This document shows positions 52,540 through 61,242 of a stretch of 64,000 nt of DNA, piece after piece. Numbering within the stretch: position 1 is the stretch's first letter; each line of letters opens with the position of its first letter. The notes under the pieces are model-generated. The model worked only from the letters and a program-made list of their open reading frames with translations. It made no database searches and was not told the DNA's origin. Origin of the DNA: a candidate division KSB1 bacterium (GTDB lineage: Bacteria; Zhuqueibacterota; Zhuqueibacteria; Thermofontimicrobiales; Thermofontimicrobiaceae). Made by a program: the position numbers and the translations under genes. The stretch covers positions 1 through 64,000 of the forward strand of contig JAPDPQ010000017.1 of assembly GCA_034506395.1 (NCBI GenBank). The letters are read 5' to 3'.

Positions 52540-53343
52540 TCATTTCTTACTGGAGGAAGATTTTTTTCGTCCCCCACGGCGCTGATGGTGAGAAGCCGAG
52601 GCGGTTTTCGTCCTCGGAGTCGAGACGTCGGTAGTGCCGGTGACAGAAGAGTTTTCGGGCTGGATGATGCTCTCTATTTGCCCATCGCGAAGCTGAATGA
52701 TTCGTCGGGCGATTTGAACGATCTTGGGATCGTGAGTGGAGAAAATAAACGTAACGTTCTCCTCGCGATTTAATTTGGCCATCAATTTTAAAATATCTTG
52801 GGCGGTATTGGAATCGAGGTTTGCAGTGGGTTCATCAGCCAGCACGATTTTTGGTTTATTGACAAGCGCTCGAGCGATTGCCACCCGTTGACATTGGCCC
52901 CCAGAGAGCTCCCGTGGCTTATGATGCGCCAGGTCACTCAATCCCACCTCTGACAAAACCTGTTCGACACGTTTCTTCCGTTCGGTCCCAGAGAGTCCCG
53001 TAAGCAAAAGCGGATATTCCACATTCTCATAGGCACTCAATACCGGGATTAAATTGAAGGATTGAAAAATGAAACCAATATTATGAAGCCGCAGTCGGTG
53101 CAATTGTCCCAAACCGTTATAGCTGATTTTTTTGCCATCAAGGTAAATTGTTCCCTGGCTTGGTACATCAATGAGCCCGATGAGATTCAGCAACGTCGTT
53201 TTGCCGCTGCCCGATGGCCCAGAGACCGCTACAAATTCGCCCATAGTGAAATCAAGTGTGATATCTTTCAAAGCCAAGACCTGAATATTTTTCCCCATTG
53301 TGTAAATTTTCGAAACGTTTTTCAATTCAATCAGCGGAGTCAT
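52540..53343 (-). CDS. ABC transporter ATP-binding protein, LolD/MacB type
   Basis: A 267-residue ATPase. Walker A GPSGSGKTT is at 42-50, the signature ELSGGQCQRVAIARAL near 143, Walker B IVLADEPTANLD, and the H-loop in FSTHDPKI. The C-terminal ~40 residues are an unusual low-complexity Ser/Thr/Lys/Arg tail (ASASHHQRRGGRKKSSSSKK). Its ATG overlaps the TPR gene's TGA in an ATGA arrangement, so it starts at 53343, not at the upstream frame start 53397. The permease gene follows after 46 bases. It powers export with that permease. Confidence 0.92.
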   Translation of the reverse strand: MTPLIELKNVSKIYTMGKNIQVLALKDITLDFTMGEFVAVSGPSGSGKTTLLNLIGLIDVPSQGTIYLDGKKISYNGLGQLHRLRLHNIGFIFQSFNLIPVLSAYENVEYPLLLTGLSGTERKKRVEQVLSEVGLSDLAHHKPRELSGGQCQRVAIARALVNKPKIVLADEPTANLDSNTAQDILKLMAKLNREENVTFIFSTHDPKIVQIARRIIQLRDGQIESIIQPENSSVTGTTDVSTPRTKTASASHHQRRGGRKKSSSSKK

Positions 53344-53996
53344 TTTGCTACCTTTCCATTTTGTGCCTTCCATTCTTGTTCGGCTTTTTTTGCCCAATCG
53401 CTTTCTGGAGCGATGGTCATCGCCTGATGAAAATATTGGGTGGCACGTTCGAGATCATCATCTTTTTTGTAAGTGAGCCCAGCTCGATAGTAGATCATGG
53501 CTTGTTGTTCCTTTGACCAGCGCCGAAAATCTGGATGCGTCATGATGTACTCAAAATCCAGCCGGCTTATTTCCAATCGCCCGAAAAATGAAGGCAAGTG
53601 ATAACTATTCATCGCGCGTACCCATCGAACTGCCAGATTGTCTGGGGTCAGCGCTACTGCCCGATCGATCGAGTCAATCCCTTGTTTGGTGAGCTTCAGC
53701 TTTTTATGGACCGCGGATTCCAAATTGCCGCACCAAGTCAAAATATTTCCCAGATAGGCCAACACGATGGGATCATCGGGCTTTTGCTGATTCAATTCTC
53801 TGAAAACTTCTTTACAATCCTCTAAAGCGGATTTATCTCCAGTCTGAGCCAAATGATGATAGACAATCCCCAGTTCCAGCAGCAAGTCACCACAATCGGA
53901 TTGTTGTGCCCGTTTGCGTTCCAAGCTTGTAATATAGTTAAGCAATTCGATCTTTGATAGCGTATTGAGGTGACATTCTAATGTTATGTTCTCCAT
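53340..53996 (-). CDS. TPR-repeat protein of the exporter operon
   Basis: A 218-residue, predicted cytoplasmic helical protein with TPR-like units (DLLLELGIVYHHLAQTGDK, PIVLAYLGNILTWCGNLESAV, AMIYYRAGLTYKKDDDLERATQYFHQA). It lacks a signal peptide. Its stop codon overlaps the ATPase start (ATGA), so both are co-translated. The start is uncertain: ATG at 53996 is chosen, while a TTG at 54026 extends it by 10 residues; neither has a clear RBS. TPR proteins next to LolD/MacB-type transporters of FCB bacteria may scaffold or regulate the complex; this is inference. Confidence 0.75.
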   Translation of the reverse strand: MENITLECHLNTLSKIELLNYITSLERKRAQQSDCGDLLLELGIVYHHLAQTGDKSALEDCKEVFRELNQQKPDDPIVLAYLGNILTWCGNLESAVHKKLKLTKQGIDSIDRAVALTPDNLAVRWVRAMNSYHLPSFFGRLEISRLDFEYIMTHPDFRRWSKEQQAMIYYRAGLTYKKDDDLERATQYFHQAMTIAPESDWAKKAEQEWKAQNGKVAK

Positions 53997-54579
53997 AAGA
54001 GTCCGTGGCTCAATTATGATGTTCAAAATTCAACTATGTGAATGCTGAAAATTGTGATTTTTAGAATTGATTTCTGACGTTTTCGACTTCCTGGAAAGGG
54101 AAAAGGATAAGCCTTTAAGATTGTTGAATACCGAAGGATCATGTTTCACAGTATGTCCCATCGCCTTGCCCAACAATTCTATCCAATTTCAGATTCGTTA
54201 TGGATAGATACGTCCATAAGGCGAAATTTGCGGAGGGACTCGGTGAAAAAACTGATGTGGAGAATTGATGGTTTTGCAATTGAGGCGGGATCGCTGCTAA
54301 AGGTAACATCTTTTTTAATAGGCGGCCGAAACAGAATCGTATGTTAGACTCAATGATCCGGTTAGCTGGCAAAAAATTAACTCAGAACGCTGAAGCAAGA
54401 TTGTTCAATAAGTAGAAGTGTAATTCGAGTAGGAACAAAACTCATTTGCTGAGGCCGAATGGCATCTTCTAAATTCCAAGCTTCATCATAGGTAAATTTG
54501 AAAACAATGGTGTGGGTAAGGAGCTTGCAATATTAAGCCTGATACGACCGAAAACTGTTTTTTAAATCCTGGCGTTGGA
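53997..54579. other. intergenic region
   Basis: 583 AT-rich bases between two minus-strand genes, expected to hold the promoter of the exporter operon. A 68-codon plus-strand frame and its minus-strand overlap lack RBS and protein-like features. Nothing else is recognised. Confidence 0.4.
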
Positions 54580-55422
54580 CTAAAATTTGCCAAGATAGAT
54601 GGCAATCAGACCAGCGAACATATTTAGTTTCAAAATCAGGCTCAATCGGGATAAATTGGACGGGACAGGATTTTTCCACATGGCAACGAGCACATAGATA
54701 ATGATCCCATCAACGACGAGGACGACCATGGCCAAATAATACGGTCCGAACACCTGGATGATATAAGGGATGAGCGTGAGCAGGATGAGGAAACAATAAA
54801 TTGCTGTAGCGAGAATCAGGGCTGGCTTCTCACCATGCCGAATCGGGAGCGTTACAATCTGATCGGCACGATCGCCAGCGACGTCCTCGACATCTTTGAT
54901 GATTTCTCGACCTAAATGATAAAAAAACGAAAAAAGGGCAGGGATCAGCGCCAGACGGATGCGATTAACAGCCAGACCGCCGTAGATAAAAGCCAGAGCA
55001 GTGATCAGGCTAACTGTGAGATTGCCCCATAATACAGTCCGTTTCAGGCGATAGCTATAAAAAAACAGCAGTACCGAGGCGAACAAGCTGAGAGCGAATG
55101 CTGCTGGGTTGATCAATGCGCCGATCGCGACGCCAGCGATAAACAGCACCATCGAGAAGATAAGACCTTCTTTTGGTGCGATAATTCCAGCGGCCAGGGG
55201 GCGATGAGGCTTGTTAATTTTGTCGATAGCGATATCATAATAATCGTTGATCGCATTGGCCGCTCCCGCGATGATGCCCCCAGAGAGGCTGGCATAAAGG
55301 ACCTTGAGCAACGGTTGAACTGTCCCAGTGATGAACGCCCCCATAAAAATTGAGAACATGCCGATGACTACATTCAGCGGCCGAGTGAGCAACAGAAAAT
55401 ATTTGAATCGGTTCTTTGCCAA
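54580..55422 (-). CDS. UbiA-family prenyltransferase (DGGGP-synthase-like)
   Basis: A 280-residue membrane prenyltransferase with 8-9 hydrophobic helices. The first Asp-rich motif is NAINDYYDIAIDKIN (Asn59, Asp60, Asp63, Asp67) followed by KPHRPLA. The second is REIIKDVEDVAGD. This signature is characteristic of the digeranylgeranylglyceryl-phosphate-synthase-like branch, although bacterial members may also serve quinone or other pathways. The TTG at 55422 is chosen as start because AAAGGAG lies 6 bases upstream; the frame extends 27 codons further without an RBS. The polyprenyl synthase at 62728 could supply its substrate. Confidence 0.87.
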   Translation of the reverse strand: MAKNRFKYFLLLTRPLNVVIGMFSIFMGAFITGTVQPLLKVLYASLSGGIIAGAANAINDYYDIAIDKINKPHRPLAAGIIAPKEGLIFSMVLFIAGVAIGALINPAAFALSLFASVLLFFYSYRLKRTVLWGNLTVSLITALAFIYGGLAVNRIRLALIPALFSFFYHLGREIIKDVEDVAGDRADQIVTLPIRHGEKPALILATAIYCFLILLTLIPYIIQVFGPYYLAMVVLVVDGIIIYVLVAMWKNPVPSNLSRLSLILKLNMFAGLIAIYLGKF

Positions 55423-55599
55423 GATGCTCCTTTGATCAGATTTTTCAAATTTGACAGTGTTTTTTCCTTTGTTGATTAGGAAAGATAGGGGGACATCAGT
55501 CAAACAATTTGAAAATTTCTCTTACTGCTTGAGCTACAATCCTTTGGTTGTTGGCAGCGAAACGTTAAGCGCTATTTTGGGCAAATTACTGAACGGGTT

Positions 55600-57486
55600 C
55601 TATCGTTTTTGCAACAGCCGATCAATTTTTTCAATGAATCTATCTGGCCCGAGATACCCGATTTCTCGCATATCCATTTGTTCTTGTCCGTCTGCTGTGA
55701 TAAAGACCAAGGTCGGCATCCCCGTCACGCTGAACTGCTGCATGAAACGTTTGATATTTTCATCCGGGGCAGTGCAATCAACTTTCACCATTGTTAATTG
55801 TTTAGAAATTTCGATCACACGTTCATCTCTGAAAGTGGTTCGATCCATTTCTTTGCAGGGAGCACACCAATCAGCGTAGAAATCAATAAAAATTGGTTTG
55901 CCTTCGGTTTGAAGTTCGGCCAAAGATTGGTCTGTGTAATGGACCCAATTCAGTTCTGAGGGCTTGGCGTGAATAGCACGATTGGTCAAGAAAATGCCGA
56001 ATACGATCATTGCCAGTCCAAAGATAGCTCGAGCGATCTTGAACGCACGAGTATAACCTGGTGCATGATCCAAAAATCCCAAGAGCAACCCGCCAAATAT
56101 GGCCAATAACCCAAAGAAGAAGCCCAGTTGATCGTAAACATGTCGAGCTTGCGGCAAGAAGAAATAAAGGGCAACGCCGATGAGCAACACTCCGAACAAC
56201 TTTCGAATCCAAACCATCCACATGCCAGATTGGGGGAGTTTGCTCAACAAACTGGAAAAAGTCGCTAATATCAAATATGGCACTCCGAGCCCCAGCCCCA
56301 TGACGAAGAACAATAACGTGCCCTTCGCAACGATGCCCAATTTGGCCACCAGACCGACCAAACCGATAATAATACCCGCAGCGCAGGGAGCAATGACCAC
56401 CCCAACAGTTAAGCCCATGATCAATGCACCAATTGTTCCCTCACGAGATTTTCCGAGCGAACTGGATAACCACGCGGGGACGGTTATTTCAAACGCACCG
56501 AACATGCTGGCTGCCATGGCGAGAATGATGACGGTGACAGCAACCACAAACCACGGATTTTGGAATAAAAATCCCCACTGCTTACCTGCGAGGCCAGAGA
56601 TCAACCCCAAAGCGGCGAAGATCAGGGCAATTCCGATCACGTAGAACAATGCCATCACGAAACTTGAACCTCGGCCCTTGCCGCTTTGCCCCCCGAAATA
56701 GCCCACTGTCAGTGGGATCACAGGATAGACACAAGGAGTAAGGTTCAAGGCCAGGCCAAAGATGAAAAATGCCAATAACGCGTAAGGCAATCCTTTTTCG
56801 ATAACCTGCTTGGCTTTCAATTCATCCGAGGTAAACGCCACAGGGGCACTTGCTCTACTGGTAGTGGGCACAGATGGCTGCGCAATTGAGGCTGTCGGTT
56901 GCTCGATCACAGCAGTTTCAATTCGTTCGGTCTGGTTCGGCTCTTTAGGAGTAGCAATTTGACTGAAAGGTTTGCTCTCCCTCTCCACGCTGCCAGGCAC
57001 CACTTCAATAGGGATTTCAAAGGGCTCTGACGTTGGCGCAAAACAATTATTGTCATTGCACGCTTGATAACTCACCGATCCTTTAATCGTGCTTGTTCCG
57101 ATCGGAAACTGATCTGACAGCGTTAGTGAGGCTAAAAAATCTATAGTTCCCTCGTAAACCGAGAGTGGCTCCTCCGAAAATGAAAATTTGAGCAATTTCG
57201 GATCAGAATAATGGATTGCACTGAAAGAAGCATGATCCATCGGCTCGAACTTTACCACTGTCGGGATCAAATAGGGCTCGGTGGGTTGATGGGAATTGAT
57301 ATGAAACCCTGGTGCGATCGTCACCGAAATACTCAAATTGACTGTCATGCCTGGAGAGACCTTCTCAGGCGAAATTTTTGATGAGACGGTCAAGAATTTC
57401 ATGTTCATAAAGTCTTGTGCTAATCCAGCGGACAGAAGCATGAAGGATGTAACCAAGCCTACTGATACACGACGCAAGATTTTCAT
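55600..57486 (-). CDS. dsbD: thiol:disulfide interchange protein DsbD
   Basis: A 628-residue protein that carries electrons from cytoplasmic thioredoxin to periplasmic disulfide isomerases or cytochrome-maturation factors. After the signal peptide comes the N-terminal DsbD-alpha domain (about 30-160) with SYQACNDNNCFAP. A Pro/Thr-rich linker follows (about 165-210), then about eight TM helices (210-500) with the cysteine motifs LTPCVYPVIPL and APCAAGIIIG. The C-terminal thioredoxin domain has Cys541 and Cys544 (ADWCAPCKEM). Full length and intact. Confidence 0.95.
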   Translation of the reverse strand: MKILRRVSVGLVTSFMLLSAGLAQDFMNMKFLTVSSKISPEKVSPGMTVNLSISVTIAPGFHINSHQPTEPYLIPTVVKFEPMDHASFSAIHYSDPKLLKFSFSEEPLSVYEGTIDFLASLTLSDQFPIGTSTIKGSVSYQACNDNNCFAPTSEPFEIPIEVVPGSVERESKPFSQIATPKEPNQTERIETAVIEQPTASIAQPSVPTTSRASAPVAFTSDELKAKQVIEKGLPYALLAFFIFGLALNLTPCVYPVIPLTVGYFGGQSGKGRGSSFVMALFYVIGIALIFAALGLISGLAGKQWGFLFQNPWFVVAVTVIILAMAASMFGAFEITVPAWLSSSLGKSREGTIGALIMGLTVGVVIAPCAAGIIIGLVGLVAKLGIVAKGTLLFFVMGLGLGVPYLILATFSSLLSKLPQSGMWMVWIRKLFGVLLIGVALYFFLPQARHVYDQLGFFFGLLAIFGGLLLGFLDHAPGYTRAFKIARAIFGLAMIVFGIFLTNRAIHAKPSELNWVHYTDQSLAELQTEGKPIFIDFYADWCAPCKEMDRTTFRDERVIEISKQLTMVKVDCTAPDENIKRFMQQFSVTGMPTLVFITADGQEQMDMREIGYLGPDRFIEKIDRLLQKR

Positions 57487-58019
57487 TGAATCGCTCCCGA
57501 AAATTAACCCGACTAATGATTACTGCTATTTTACTCAAATTCAAAATGTCAGTTCCTAAATGCATTAGATGAACGTTACCAAACAACGATGCAATGATCT
57601 TAAAAGTTATGGTGTCAATTTCGAAATAACTATAATGATCGGCCGAGAAACAAATTGTCAATCGGATAGAGAACGGGCAGAAGAAAAGAATGATTTCAAT
57701 TTTTATAGCCGGGTGCTATTTTCCAAATTATCGGATGGCGAATGAGAAATTTTGATCGATCACTTCCGCTAAAAATCAAGGGGGAGGTGTTCATTCCCTA
57801 AAATTTTGCTAATAAAATTGCTTGCTTTGAATCAAATAAATTGCTATCTTTTAGCGATGAAGGGAATTAAACTCTTGCAACAAAGCTGCATAAATTTTAT
57901 CGCATTCTTGATTGCGAAAGTGCCCCTGTTTGATCCGAAGAGGATGAATCTTCTTTATTCAACCTTTCAATTATCCACAGTATATTCAATCAAACATAAT
58001 AACTTTGAGGGAGGCTCAG
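57487..58019. other. divergent intergenic region
   Basis: 533 bases between dsbD (minus) and the proline dehydrogenase gene (plus); AT-rich. It contains the promoter at 57822-57850. No small gene is supported. Confidence 0.45.
57822..57850 (+). promoter_or_regulatory. possible promoter of the proline dehydrogenase gene
   Basis: TTGCTT (57822-57827), a 17-base spacer and TATCTT (57845-57850). This would give a leader of about 160 bases. Confidence 0.35.
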
Positions 58020-58937
58020 ATGATCTGGTTCAATAATCTCATTGCCAAAATTCTGCCCTATTTTCCGAAACCCTTTGTGGGAATTTTTGCCCGTCAATAT
58101 ATTGCTGGAGAAACGCTGGAAGATGCGGTGCGTGAAGTGAAAAATTTGAACGCTCAGGGCATTTGTGCAACAATTGATCTGTTAGGTGAAGAGAAAAAGG
58201 TAAAAGAGGATGCATTGAAAGCTGTCGAGGTGTACTTACAGGTGTTAAATGTGATCGCCCAGGAGAAATTGGATGCGAATATTTCTGTGAAACCCACCCA
58301 TATGGGATTAAAATTGGACAAAGAATTTTGTTATCAAAACATCAAAAGACTGGTCGAAGCAGCCAAACAGATCAACAATTTTGTTCGAATTGATATGGAA
58401 GATTCATCATGTACCGATGATACCATTGATATTTACCTGCGCTTAAAGCAGGAGTATGATAATGTGGGTACCGTTTTCCAATCCTATTTGCGTCGCCTTG
58501 TGGGCGATCTTAATCGCGTCATTCCACATAAGGCGAATTTGCGACTGTGTAAAGGTGCCTATTATTGGGAGAAGCGGGAGGTAGTGTACAAAGACGGAGA
58601 GATTGTCAACGACTCGTTTCGCTATGCGCTGGAAAAATTGCTTTCGAATGGCTGCTATGTTGGAATTGCCACTCACGACGAAAGATTGGTCTGGGAGGGG
58701 ATCAAATTGGTTGATAAGTTGCATCTGAAACGCGATGATTATGAGTTCCAGATGCTTTTAGGCGTTGATCCACAACTGCGACGCATCATTGTGGATGCCG
58801 GCCATCGGCTTCGGGTTTATGTGCCATTCGGCAAGGAATGGTTTGCCTACTCGATCAGAAGACTACGCGAAAATCCGAAGATGGTGAATTATATACTCAA
58901 AAATACAGTATTCCGAATTTTTGGAAAGCGACAGTAG
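58020..58937 (+). CDS. proline dehydrogenase
   Basis: A 305-residue monofunctional FAD-dependent proline dehydrogenase (PutA-type TIM barrel), oxidising proline to pyrroline-5-carboxylate. Diagnostic motifs: NISVKPTHMG near residue 90, VRIDMEDSSCTD near 124, LRLCKGAYYW near 177 and the C-terminal YSIRRLRENPKMV. The ATG at 58020 follows GGGAGG; a TTG five codons earlier is not favoured. The P5C dehydrogenase partner is not adjacent. Proline supply could come from the secreted peptidases in this window. Confidence 0.95.
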   Translation: MIWFNNLIAKILPYFPKPFVGIFARQYIAGETLEDAVREVKNLNAQGICATIDLLGEEKKVKEDALKAVEVYLQVLNVIAQEKLDANISVKPTHMGLKLDKEFCYQNIKRLVEAAKQINNFVRIDMEDSSCTDDTIDIYLRLKQEYDNVGTVFQSYLRRLVGDLNRVIPHKANLRLCKGAYYWEKREVVYKDGEIVNDSFRYALEKLLSNGCYVGIATHDERLVWEGIKLVDKLHLKRDDYEFQMLLGVDPQLRRIIVDAGHRLRVYVPFGKEWFAYSIRRLRENPKMVNYILKNTVFRIFGKRQ

Positions 58938-58955
58938 TTGCTAAATAGTTCGTGC

Positions 58956-58989
58956 CGATCGGCTGGCGCACTGGCTCGCCAGCCGATCG
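58956..58989 (+). terminator. strong hairpin after the proline dehydrogenase gene
   Basis: CGATCGGCTGGCG (58956-58968) pairs perfectly over 13 bp with CGCCAGCCGATCG (58977-58989), with an 8-base loop. No T-run follows directly; a canonical terminator lies 30 bases downstream. Confidence 0.6.
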
Positions 58990-59018
58990 ACCGTTACCCA
59001 AAACAATGTGACTTTGTT

Positions 59019-59047
59019 AAGCCTGATGCTGATCAGGCTTTCTTTTT
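59019..59047 (+). terminator. Rho-independent terminator
   Basis: AAGCCTGAT (59019-59027) pairs with ATCAGGCTT (59032-59040), loop GCTG, followed by TCTTTTT. Confidence 0.8.
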
Positions 59048-59134
59048 AATGGATCGCTTTTATTATAGAAACTTTTATGATGCCGAAAGGAAAAGCCTGG
59101 CGATCAAAATCTCAGGCTAGAACAAATTATGGGA

Positions 59135-59163
59135 TTGTATTTTAAAATAATTTTTGTTATATT
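59135..59163 (+). promoter_or_regulatory. promoter of the TonB-dependent receptor gene
   Basis: TTGTAT (59135-59140), a 17-base spacer and TATATT (59158-59163), about 55 bases before the ATG. It falls just behind the two hairpins that end the preceding gene. Confidence 0.55.
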
Positions 59164-59218
59164 GTAAACGATGGCTCTAAATGGTTCGAGCTAAAAGGTA
59201 ACCTCGGGAAGCTGATCT

Positions 59219-61165
59219 ATGTGCAACTGGAACCGCTCTGTGATGATTAACTACCATTGGCATCTGGTAATGATATTCGTCTGGCTGATATGTATCGCGG
59301 CATGGGCAGGGGCTATTCCACAGGAGACCCTAATGGAGATCCGTCCCGATTCCATTCAGCACGATAGCTCTGCCATTGTTGTGGATTCTGTTACCACTTT
59401 TCATCAGCCTCCCTACAATAGTGCCGATTTCATATTACCGCAGCGGACTAAGACGATATGGCAAATATCACGAGCTGTAATGAATGAAATTTTTCATGAG
59501 GATTTGGGTGATATTTTGATTTATTTTCCAGGGAATTATCTGGATGATCGCGGTACCCCCGGGCAGCGGTTGCTTTTCACGCGCCACGGAGCCAGTGCAA
59601 TGCAAACTCAGGTTCTATTTAATGGCGTTCCCTTATATCATCCCATATTTGGTGGAATGGATCTGAATCTGATCCCCCCAGCGATGATCGATGAGATTGC
59701 CATGGATGCCAAATTGCCTGAAAGTTGGCGCAGTACCGGTTCTGAAGCGATTTTCATGGCGCCAATTCAATATCATGAGGACCTCAGCTATTCTCGAGTT
59801 GGCTATCATAAAGCGCCATACGGTTATAGCGATGTCGATGTGATCTTCGCCAGCAAAGCCAGCCGAAAAATGACCTTAATTCTGGGCGGGATCATCAAAT
59901 CTTATGAGGGAAAGACAGATATTTTTCGATTTGAGCAACAAAATTTTCGGGGCAGAGTTATGCGTCAGCTTTCGCGCCGGTGGAGCATGGATTTTTTTTG
60001 GAACAGTAACAAGCTGAAGCGGAATTTGCCCAATCCCAACTTTGCAACAGGTTCAGAGGACTATCCCCTTACTTCAGCAAATGAAAAAATCTCGCGAGCC
60101 GATTATGGGTTGAAAATCGGCGGACATCTATTTGGCGTTTCAGAACAAAATTTCGGTGCGAACCTATTTTATAGCAGCGATCGTCAGCAACTTTCCGATA
60201 AAAAGTCCACCCTGAAATGGATCGACCTAGGTCAATATGCAGGTGTCCGTCTGGATTTGCAGCGCCAGATCGGGTCGCATCAAGCGCGCGTTGGTGCAGA
60301 AGTGATCTCTGAATGGACAGAGGCCGACCAGGTGGAAGACCAACGACGCACGTCTGGTACGTTATTCGTTCACGATGACTGGCGATTCTCTCATATTCTT
60401 GATTTGAATTTGTTCAGCAATTTCCGATATCATAGCGAATATGGCGGACGGTTGCTCGGCGGATTGGGGCTCTGTTTTTTACCATCAAGCCGCGGTCGAT
60501 TTAACATTCTCGCCCGGCAATCGATGCGTTATCCGGTATTTTTCGAAACCTCGGCAAAAACCAACTTCATAGGAAATCCCGGGTTGCAACCTGAATTATT
60601 CCAAACGATCGAACTGGGAACTGAGTGGCAAATGCCAACTTCGTTCACTTTCAAAGGTGGCATATATTACAAACACGCGGATCATATCATTGAGCTTTCG
60701 CCACTGGATTCACTGCGCGCCACTTTTTTGAATCAGAGAAGTGCTCACTCCTGGGGTATAGATCTCCAATCCCAGTGGTCACCTTTTCCGAAATGGCAGT
60801 GGTCTGGCATCGTTACCTATTCAGATAGGGTTCAATATAATGGGACGCCAAAAATCTGGTTGATCACCCAGGTGCAGTATACTGATAGTCTTTTTCAGGG
60901 CGACTTAAAGCCCAACTTTCGGCTTGAGCTACGCTACTTTGGACCGCGTTCTAACCAAGTTATGCATCCATTTCTGTATCGCATCGAACGCGGCAAACTG
61001 GATCCTGTTCTGGTGCTCAATGCTCAGGCGCTTTTGAATTTCGGCAATTTAAAAATATTTTTTCTGTTAGAAAACATCCTGGATCGGAAATATCAGTTGA
61101 CCTATGGTTATGATATGAATCGTCGGACGTTGCATTATGGTCTGCGCTGGGAGTTTTGGGATTGA
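59219..61165 (+). CDS. TonB-dependent receptor-like outer-membrane protein
   Basis: A 648-residue protein with a signal peptide (about 10-33), a plug-like domain (about 75-180: GDILIYFPGNYLDDRGTPGQ, LLFTRHGASAMQTQVLFNGVPL, with the NGVPLYHPIFGG turn) and a beta-barrel ending in an aromatic C terminus (GLRWEFWD). The LLENILDRKYQLTYGYDMNRRTLHYGLRWEF end is typical for BtuB/FepA-like barrels. No carboxypeptidase-like N-terminal domain and no clear TonB box could be assigned. It takes up an unknown ligand, energised by a TonB system. A DUF1848 gene follows after 77 bases. Confidence 0.85.
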   Translation: MCNWNRSVMINYHWHLVMIFVWLICIAAWAGAIPQETLMEIRPDSIQHDSSAIVVDSVTTFHQPPYNSADFILPQRTKTIWQISRAVMNEIFHEDLGDILIYFPGNYLDDRGTPGQRLLFTRHGASAMQTQVLFNGVPLYHPIFGGMDLNLIPPAMIDEIAMDAKLPESWRSTGSEAIFMAPIQYHEDLSYSRVGYHKAPYGYSDVDVIFASKASRKMTLILGGIIKSYEGKTDIFRFEQQNFRGRVMRQLSRRWSMDFFWNSNKLKRNLPNPNFATGSEDYPLTSANEKISRADYGLKIGGHLFGVSEQNFGANLFYSSDRQQLSDKKSTLKWIDLGQYAGVRLDLQRQIGSHQARVGAEVISEWTEADQVEDQRRTSGTLFVHDDWRFSHILDLNLFSNFRYHSEYGGRLLGGLGLCFLPSSRGRFNILARQSMRYPVFFETSAKTNFIGNPGLQPELFQTIELGTEWQMPTSFTFKGGIYYKHADHIIELSPLDSLRATFLNQRSAHSWGIDLQSQWSPFPKWQWSGIVTYSDRVQYNGTPKIWLITQVQYTDSLFQGDLKPNFRLELRYFGPRSNQVMHPFLYRIERGKLDPVLVLNAQALLNFGNLKIFFLLENILDRKYQLTYGYDMNRRTLHYGLRWEFWD

Positions 61166-61242
61166 AGAAAGCAAATTCAAAACGATGGACAATTCGCCAT
61201 GGATCTTTCTGATTTTAATTATTAATTGGGTACACGATCCAG

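Noticed and set aside
40656-55422. A complete enediyne biosynthetic cluster
   Set aside because: The accessory E3/E4/E5-type genes and tailoring enzymes are not found in the surrounding sequence; only the synthase resembles the enediyne system.
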